From an uncultured Bacillota bacterium (lineage in GTDB: Bacteria; Bacillota; Clostridia; Oscillospirales; Oscillospiraceae), in assembly GCA_937890735.1 (NCBI GenBank), contig CALACZ010000061.1, positions 1 to 6,022 of the forward strand: a DNA stretch of 6,022 nucleotides, read 5' to 3'. Below the pieces are notes generated by a model. It was not told the DNA's origin. It saw only the letters and a list, made by a program, of their open reading frames with translations, and made no database searches. Positions 1 to 4,181 of the stretch are shown piece after piece (within the stretch, counting starts at the first letter, position 1; each line of letters opens with the position of its first letter). Both the position numbers and the translations under genes were made by a program.

Positions 1-183
1 CCCGCGCGGTCGCTCGAGATCATGATGCTGCTGGAGCAGATCAACGCGCTGGGCACAACGGTCATGGTCGTCACGCACGAAAAGGAGCTGGTCAACCGCT
101 TCACCAAGCGCGTGGTCGCCATCAAGGACGGACTTATCATCAGCGACGGAATGGACGGGTACTATATCAATGAAGAAGAATAA
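1..183 (+). CDS. ftsE: Cell division ATP-binding protein FtsE, C-terminal 60 residues (5' end outside window)
   Basis: This is the tail of an ABC-type ATPase read in frame 1 and ending at TAA 181-183. The visible part begins at the proline that would end the D-loop (NLDP in FtsE). It continues with an S-x-EIM-x-LLE-x-IN helix, then GTTVMVVTH, where His26 of the visible part is the H-loop (switch) histidine, followed by KELVNRF and a short C-terminal strand (VVAIKDGLI). This order and wording match FtsE more closely than other small ABC ATPases. Walker A, Q-loop and signature motif lie upstream of the window and cannot be checked. FtsE is the cytoplasmic nucleotide-binding subunit that pairs with FtsX to control septal or lateral-wall peptidoglycan hydrolases. 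The last 14 bases overlap the start of ftsX, which supports translational coupling and equal stoichiometry. Confidence 0.93.
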   Translation, partial: PARSLEIMMLLEQINALGTTVMVVTHEKELVNRFTKRVVAIKDGLIISDGMDGYYINEEE

Positions 184-1057
184 TATCGGATATTTGCTGC
201 GCGAGGGCTTCCGGGGCATCTTCCGGCACGGCTTCCGCTCGGTCACATCCATCTGCGTGACGGTCGCGTGCCTGCTGATCATGGGCACGTTCAGTCTGGT
301 ACTGTACAACCTGCATAACATGGTCGTCGATCTGGAACGCGAAAACCAGATCCTCGTGTACATTGACGACAGCTACTCCACAGCGGAGGCGAAAAGCGTC
401 GGCTCGCAGATCAATATGATCTCCAACGTCCGCAAAGCAGAGTTCGTCAGCCGTCAGCAGGCGCTGGACGATTTTGTGGACGAGCAGCAGGACTCGCGCC
501 TGTTTGACGGGCTGGACGCCAGCACGTTCCGTGACCGCTACGTTGTGACGCTCGAGGATTCGTCGCTCATCAAGCAGACGGTCGAGGAGATCAAAAAGAT
601 CGACGGCGTGGCGGACGTCAACGCGCATTACGAGATCGCAAACGGCTTCCAGATGGTGCAGCGGGTCATGAATATTGCGTCCGCCATCATCATCGCGGTG
701 CTGTTCGCGGTGTCGCTGTTCATCATTTCCAATACGGTCAAGCTGTCCATGTATGACCGCAAGGAAGAGATCGCCATCATGAAAATGGTCGGCGCGACCG
801 ACAGCTTCATCCGTCTGCCGTTCGTGGTCGAGGGCTTGATCCTCGGTCTGTTCGGCTCGCTCATCGGCTTTTTCCTGCAATGGGGTCTGTACGACTTCCT
901 GCAAAGCAGCATCACCAAGGTCGATACGCTCAGGCTCTTCCGAATTGCCCCGTTTGCGGACGTGGTGGAGCTGGTCGCGATCGTGTATGCCGCCGCAGGT
1001 CTCGCGGTCGGCGTACTGGGCGGTCTGCTGTCTATCCGTAAGTTCCTGAAAGTCTGA
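170..1057 (+). CDS. ftsX: Cell division protein FtsX, permease-like membrane subunit
   Basis: The product has 295 residues, the usual length for Gram-positive FtsX. A basic cytoplasmic N-terminus (1-24) leads into membrane segment 1 (about 25-47), then an extracellular domain (about 48-165), then three further segments (about 168-190, 216-238 and 265-288). The conserved cytoplasmic loop after segment 2 is present (NTVKLSMYDRKEEIAIMKMV at 188-207, then GAT and FVVEG near 208-222), which identifies FtsX within the MacB-FtsX permease superfamily. By family knowledge, FtsX does not transport a substrate. It passes ATP-driven changes from FtsE to an extracellular hydrolase through its large first loop. 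The ATG at 170 lies inside the end of ftsE (14-base overlap) with only a weak GGA/GGG element upstream at 153-159, so translation probably depends on ribosomes finishing ftsE. The next gene, 11 bases downstream, encodes the likely extracellular partner. Confidence 0.95.
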   Translation: MKKNNIGYLLREGFRGIFRHGFRSVTSICVTVACLLIMGTFSLVLYNLHNMVVDLERENQILVYIDDSYSTAEAKSVGSQINMISNVRKAEFVSRQQALDDFVDEQQDSRLFDGLDASTFRDRYVVTLEDSSLIKQTVEEIKKIDGVADVNAHYEIANGFQMVQRVMNIASAIIIAVLFAVSLFIISNTVKLSMYDRKEEIAIMKMVGATDSFIRLPFVVEGLILGLFGSLIGFFLQWGLYDFLQSSITKVDTLRLFRIAPFADVVELVAIVYAAAGLAVGVLGGLLSIRKFLKV

Positions 1058-1068
1058 CAGGAGGCATT

Positions 1069-2334
1069 ATGAAACGAACGAAACTCACACGGCTGGTGTG
1101 CATCATTCTTGCCGCCGTGATGCTGCTGTCGCTGGTGGCGTACGCGCTGACGCTCGTGGTCGGCGCGGCAAGCTCCGCGGAAATTCTCAAGGAGCTGGAA
1201 GCGCTGCGCGAAGAGCAGAGCGAGATCAAAGCAAAAAGCGACGCGCTGGAGGCGAGCATCGAGCAGAACCAGAGCAAAACGCAGACGCTCGTGGAGCAGA
1301 AGGCGGATCTCGATCAGCAGATGGAGATCACCCGCACCACGATCAACAACCTGCATGAGCAGGTGCAGCAGTACAGCCTGCTGATCGCCGAAAAGCAGAA
1401 GGAGCTGGAAGCGGCGCAGGACGCCGAGGCGCAGCTTCAGGAACGCTACCGCACGCGCCTGCGCGCGATGGAAGAGACGGGCTCGGTGTCGTACTGGTCG
1501 ATTTTGTTCCAGGCGAGCAGCTTCTCCGATCTTCTCGACCGCGTGGATATGATCCGCGAGATCGCAAAGTCCGATCAGGTCATTCTCGAGCAGCTCGCCG
1601 AGGCAACGGCGGCGGTCGAAAAAGAGCGCACGGAGCTGGAGCAGCAGCGGCAGGAGCTGGAGCAGACCGAGCAGGAGCTGAACGAGCAGCAGACGCTTCA
1701 GGAGCAGCAGCGCGAGGAATCGAACAAGATGATCCTGCAAATGCAGGTGGAATACGCGTCGCTGTCTGAGGACTATAAGGCTGCCGAGGCGGCGGAGGAC
1801 GAGCTGCGCGAGACCATCAAGCAAACGGAAACGGCGTATTTTAACGCGCTGTCCAAGGAAGAGGCGGAGCGCATCGCGGCGCAGAATAAGGCGAACAACA
1901 ACAAGGCTGATCCCAATTCCGCCGGCGCGACGGCAACGGGCGGCTTCCTGTTCCCGCTGGCGTGGTCGAACGGTGTGACGTGCCCCTACGGTCCGCGCAC
2001 GCACCCGATCTACGGTTATCAGAGCAACCACACCGGCGTCGATCTCGGCTCGAGCGTGAACACGGAGATCTATGCCCCCAAGAGCGGTACGGTCACCGCC
2101 TCGTCCTACGGGGAAGCGAACGGCTACTATGTGACTATCAACCACGGCGACGGATATTCCAGCCTGTATGCGCATATGGTAAGCAATGAGGTCTCGGTCG
2201 GCGACTATGTGACGCAGGGGCAGGTCATCGGTCATGTCGGGCTGTCCGGCTGGACGACCGGCGCGCACCTGCACTTCGAGATCCTCTATAACGGCTCGAA
2301 TGTAAACCCCATGAACTACATTTCGCTGTCCTAA
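1069..2334 (+). CDS. Secreted coiled-coil murein hydrolase activator / M23 endopeptidase (EnvC/PcsB-like organisation)
   Basis: The product has 421 residues. A signal peptide (1 to about 34) has a basic start, a hydrophobic core and a likely cut near VGA-A. There is no lipobox, because Cys11 lies inside the hydrophobic core without a suitable context. Two long Gln/Glu-rich coiled-coil stretches (about 36-135 and 165-275) flank a short segment (SYWSILFQASSFSDLLDRVD, 141-160) typical of PcsB/CwlO-type coiled-coil domains. After a disordered Asn/Ala/Gly linker (274-292) comes an M23 (LytM) domain. It keeps all expected residues: zinc ligands His321 and Asp325 (HTGVD) and His402 (HLHFE), and catalytic His369 (YAHM) and His400. 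M23 enzymes cut peptide cross-links of peptidoglycan. The start at 1069 follows a perfect AGGAGG (1059-1064). The position right behind ftsEX suggests that FtsX binds the coiled coil and gates the enzyme. Unlike E. coli EnvC, whose LytM site is degenerate, this one looks able to hydrolyse wall itself. Direct interaction is inferred. Confidence 0.92.
   Translation: MKRTKLTRLVCIILAAVMLLSLVAYALTLVVGAASSAEILKELEALREEQSEIKAKSDALEASIEQNQSKTQTLVEQKADLDQQMEITRTTINNLHEQVQQYSLLIAEKQKELEAAQDAEAQLQERYRTRLRAMEETGSVSYWSILFQASSFSDLLDRVDMIREIAKSDQVILEQLAEATAAVEKERTELEQQRQELEQTEQELNEQQTLQEQQREESNKMILQMQVEYASLSEDYKAAEAAEDELRETIKQTETAYFNALSKEEAERIAAQNKANNNKADPNSAGATATGGFLFPLAWSNGVTCPYGPRTHPIYGYQSNHTGVDLGSSVNTEIYAPKSGTVTASSYGEANGYYVTINHGDGYSSLYAHMVSNEVSVGDYVTQGQVIGHVGLSGWTTGAHLHFEILYNGSNVNPMNYISLS
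1633..1716 (+). repeat. In-gene 21-base tandem repeat encoding coiled-coil heptads
   Basis: Within the second coiled coil of the M23 gene, GAGCTG recurs at 1633, 1654 and 1675, exactly 21 bases (seven codons) apart, with GAGCAG-rich filler. A fourth, diverged unit begins at 1696. The encoded units are ELEQQRQ, ELEQTEQ, ELNEQQT and LQEQQRE (residues 189-216), so the period is one heptad with leucine in a fixed core position in the first three units. This is either a recent slippage expansion or compositional convergence in a Gln/Glu-rich helix. It is a plausible site of length variation between strains. Confidence 0.75.
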
Positions 2335-2357
2335 AACATAACACCGCATAAGAACTG

Positions 2358-2395
2358 CCCCACAGCCCGAATTTGGGCTGTGGGGGAGATTTTTT
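2358..2395 (+). terminator. Rho-independent terminator after the ftsEX-M23 unit
   Basis: A perfect 11-base-pair GC-rich inverted repeat (CCCCACAGCCC at 2358-2368, GGGCTGTGGGG at 2375-2385) encloses a six-base loop (GAATTT). After four bases (GAGA) comes a run of six T (2390-2395). It lies 23 bases after the M23 stop codon, so it should end the ftsE-ftsX-M23 transcript. The complementary strand lacks a T-run in the matching position, so it is probably unidirectional. Confidence 0.93.
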
Positions 2396-2402
2396 CGCGA
2401 AA
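2393..2402. other. Short palindrome TTTCGCGAAA before ctpA
   Basis: A perfect ten-base palindrome spans the end of the terminator T-run and the base just before the ctpA ribosome binding site. It could be a protein binding site, or simply a chance product of the T-run followed by CGCGAAA. No second copy was noticed elsewhere in the window. Confidence 0.3.
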
Positions 2403-2403
2403 T

Positions 2404-2407
2404 GAGG
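2404..2407 (+). promoter_or_regulatory. Ribosome binding site that fixes the TTG start of ctpA
   Basis: GAGG (within GAGGTG, 2404-2409) lies seven bases before the TTG at 2415. No in-frame ATG follows until codon 49 (2559-2561), which would remove the entire hydrophobic export segment. Together these support TTG as the true start. Confidence 0.75.
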
Positions 2408-2414
2408 TGTCCGC

Positions 2415-3602
2415 TTGAAGAAACTACCCAAAGTTTTGCTGATCGCGTTCCTGTTTATCTGCGCGATCGGCGCGACATTTTTGATCACGCTCCATGAGGC
2501 GCAGACCCTTGCCGCGTCGCAGGCGCAGTCCGCTGCCGGCAGCAAGATCGACGAGATCATGGAGTACATGGACTATTATTTTGTCGATGAATACGACGAG
2601 GACGCCATGTCCGACGCGGCAGCCGCCGCGCTCGTGGAGGCGAACGGCGACCGCTGGAGCTATTACCTCTCAGCGGAGGAGTATCAGGACTATCTGGAAA
2701 CGGTCAACAATGCCTACGTCGGCATCGGCGTGACCATCCTCACTGATGAAGAAGCCGGGGGAATGCGCATCGAGACCGTGACCGCCGGAAGCCCCGCCGA
2801 GGCGGCGGGCATTCAGGTGGGCGACGTGATCGTCAGCGTCGAGGGGCAGTCCACGCTGGAGCTCGGCATGGACGGCACGCGCGACGTTGTGCGCGGCGAA
2901 GCGGGCACGAGTGTGCATATGGAGCTGCTGCGCGGCGGCGAAACGCTGGAGGTGGATGTCCAGCGCGGCACGATCGAAACGCCCGTTGCCGCCGGCGAGC
3001 TGTTGGACGGCGGTGTCGGCTGCATCACCATCGAGAATTTTGACGACCGTTGCTCCGACGAGGTCATCGCCTGCATCGAGGCGCTGCGCGCGGAGGGCGC
3101 GAAGGCGCTGCTGTTTGATGTGCGCTTTAATCCCGGCGGCTATCAGGATGAGCTGGTGAAGGTGCTCGACTACCTGCTGCCGGAGGGCGTGATCTTCAAG
3201 AGCGTGGATTTCCGGGGAAATGAGGAGACGGAATACTCGGACGCTTCGTGCGTCGAGCTGCCGATGGCGGTGCTCGTGAATGAGGATTCCTATTCCGCGG
3301 CAGAATATTTTGCCGCCGCGCTTCAGGAATACGGCGCGGCACAGGTCGTTGGCACGAATACGGTCGGCAAGGGCAATTACCAGAACGGCTTTGAGCTCTC
3401 CGACGGGTCGTTCCTCAACATCTCCACCGGCAAGTACTTTACGCCGCAGGGAAAGAGCCTCACGGATGTGGGCATCACGCCGGATGTGGAGATCGACTTG
3501 AGCGATGAGAATTACGCCGCGCTGTACTACGGTCAGCTCGCGGCGGAGGACGACGCGCAGCTTCAGGCGGCGCTGGAGCTGCTGCTGGATAAAATAGCTT
3601 GA
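2415..3602 (+). CDS. ctpA: S41-family carboxyl-terminal processing protease with PDZ domain (CtpA/CtpB-like)
   Basis: The product has 395 residues and starts at TTG. Residues 1-28 are a basic, hydrophobic signal or membrane anchor, so the protease acts outside the membrane. A helical N-terminal part (about 42-98) precedes a PDZ domain (about 101-185; YVGIGV, GSPAEAAGIQVGDVIVSV) that recognises substrate C-termini. The S41 catalytic domain follows (about 195-365). FNPGG (238-242) lies by the oxyanion hole. The nucleophile is Ser294 in DSYSAAE, the general base Lys319 in VGKG, and Gln323 completes the set. The Ser-to-Lys spacing of 25 equals that of E. coli Tsp/Prc (Ser430/Lys455). Family members trim or degrade envelope proteins, including wall hydrolases and sporulation regulators. 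An adjacent ftsEX is also seen in Bacillus (ctpB), so the link to wall hydrolysis is a reasonable inference. The substrate is unknown. A terminator precedes the gene and no clear promoter of its own was seen. Its stop codon overlaps the next promoter. Confidence 0.93.
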   Translation: MKKLPKVLLIAFLFICAIGATFLITLHEAQTLAASQAQSAAGSKIDEIMEYMDYYFVDEYDEDAMSDAAAAALVEANGDRWSYYLSAEEYQDYLETVNNAYVGIGVTILTDEEAGGMRIETVTAGSPAEAAGIQVGDVIVSVEGQSTLELGMDGTRDVVRGEAGTSVHMELLRGGETLEVDVQRGTIETPVAAGELLDGGVGCITIENFDDRCSDEVIACIEALRAEGAKALLFDVRFNPGGYQDELVKVLDYLLPEGVIFKSVDFRGNEETEYSDASCVELPMAVLVNEDSYSAAEYFAAALQEYGAAQVVGTNTVGKGNYQNGFELSDGSFLNISTGKYFTPQGKSLTDVGITPDVEIDLSDENYAALYYGQLAAEDDAQLQAALELLLDKIA

Positions 3603-3627
3603 CACAGGCGACCTTGCGGGCTATAAT
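3599..3627 (+). promoter_or_regulatory. Consensus sigma-A promoter for greA-lysS
   Basis: TTGACA (3599-3604) and TATAAT (3622-3627) are separated by exactly 17 bases, a full match to the housekeeping consensus. There is no extended -10 TG. Transcription should begin near 3633-3635, giving a leader of about 52 bases before the greA ATG. The -35 box includes the ctpA stop codon TGA (3600-3602), so ctpA coding sequence runs right up to the promoter. Confidence 0.9.
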
Positions 3628-3631
3628 CGCA

Positions 3632-3642
3632 CTGATTATCAG
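3632..3642. other. Palindrome at the predicted greA transcription start
   Basis: CTGAT-T-ATCAG is a perfect five-base-arm palindrome around one central base, placed at about +1 of the predicted transcript. It is directly followed by a small GGC-AAAAT-GCC inverted repeat (3642-3652). The position would suit an operator or a short 5' hairpin, but arms this short can arise by chance. Confidence 0.3.
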
Positions 3643-3671
3643 GCAAAATGCCAGTATTAGATTTCGATTTT

Positions 3672-3679
3672 GGAAGGAA
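3672..3679 (+). promoter_or_regulatory. Ribosome binding site that fixes the greA start
   Basis: GGAAGGAA (3672-3679) lies seven bases before the ATG at 3687. The in-frame ATG at 3648 has no comparable site and would lie only about 13 bases from the predicted transcript 5' end, so 3687 is preferred. Confidence 0.85.
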
Positions 3680-3686
3680 TGTTATC

Positions 3687-4160
3687 ATGGCGAAGGAATT
3701 TAAGATCAGCACGCTCCGGCTCAAGGAGCTGGAACAGGAACTTTACTACCTGAAAACGACGCGCGAAAAGGAAGTCGCCGAGCAGATCAAAGAGGCGCGC
3801 TCCTTTGGCGACCTTTCGGAAAACAGCGAATATGATGAGGCGAAAAACGAGCAGGCGAAGCTCTACGGCCGCATTGCCGAGGTGGAGAATATCCTCGCCC
3901 ATGCCGTGATCATCGACGAATCCGAAGAGCCTGCCGGTACGATCGGTCTCGGCTGCACCATCAAGGTGCAGGATCTGGAGACGGGCGACGAGGAGCTGTA
4001 TGCGATCGTCGGCTCGCAGGAGGCAAACCCGATGGAGTGCCGCATTTCCGACGACTCGCCGTTCGGGCGTGCGATGCTCGGGCACAAGCCCGGCGACATC
4101 GTGGAGATCGAGGCGCCGATGGGCATGATGAAGTATAAGGTTTTGACAGTCGAGAAATAA
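3687..4160 (+). CDS. greA: Transcription elongation factor GreA
   Basis: From the ATG at 3687 the product has 157 residues, the standard GreA length. The N-terminal coiled-coil finger (about 8-76) carries the tip motif EARSFGDLSENSEYDEAKNE (36-55) with the acidic pair Asp42 and Glu45. These reach into the RNA polymerase secondary channel and stimulate cleavage of backtracked RNA. The C-terminal FKBP-like domain (about 82-157) includes SPFGRAMLGHKPGDIVEIEAP (124-144), which docks on the polymerase rim. The tip sequence fits GreA rather than GreB or a Gfh-type inhibitor. Expression should come from the consensus promoter at 3599-3627. lysS starts 21 bases after the stop with no terminator between, so the two are probably co-transcribed, an order common in Clostridia. 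An upstream ATG at 3648 would add 13 residues (MPVLDFDFGRNVI) absent from the family. Confidence 0.96.
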   Translation: MAKEFKISTLRLKELEQELYYLKTTREKEVAEQIKEARSFGDLSENSEYDEAKNEQAKLYGRIAEVENILAHAVIIDESEEPAGTIGLGCTIKVQDLETGDEELYAIVGSQEANPMECRISDDSPFGRAMLGHKPGDIVEIEAPMGMMKYKVLTVEK

Positions 4161-4167
4161 AGAATAC

Positions 4168-4174
4168 AGAGGAA
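4168..4174 (+). promoter_or_regulatory. Ribosome binding site of lysS
   Basis: AGAGGAA (4168-4174) is seven bases before the ATG at 4182. It sits in the short greA-lysS gap, which otherwise contains no promoter or terminator. Confidence 0.8.
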
Positions 4175-4181
4175 GAGAATT

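Noticed and set aside
1069..1110. Lipoprotein signal on the M23 protein (Cys11)
   Set aside because: The cysteine lies early in the hydrophobic core and is preceded by Arg-Leu-Val rather than a small residue, so it does not form a lipobox.
628..2349. Minus-strand open frame of 573 codons opposite ftsX and the M23 gene
   Set aside because: It is a low-complexity Leu/Arg/Gln-rich shadow of the coiled-coil gene with no family signature. It even reads through the terminator-side gap.
2280..2352. Possible -10 boxes (TATAAC at 2287, CATAAG at 2347) for ctpA
   Set aside because: Neither has a recognisable -35 at 16-18 bases, and TATAAC at 2287 lies inside the conserved M23 coding end.
2670..3605. 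Minus-strand open frame opposite ctpA
   Set aside because: It is antisense to a complete S41 protease with all catalytic residues. Its composition is that of a reversed GC-rich frame.
3648..3686. Longer GreA start at ATG 3648
   Set aside because: It adds 13 residues foreign to the family, has no good ribosome binding site and would leave only about 13 bases of leader. The GGAAGGAA site points to 3687.
3603..3686. Riboswitch or T-box leader before greA-lysS
   Set aside because: The leader is only about 50 bases and lacks a T-box motif, a specifier stem or an attenuator. It is too short for such an element.
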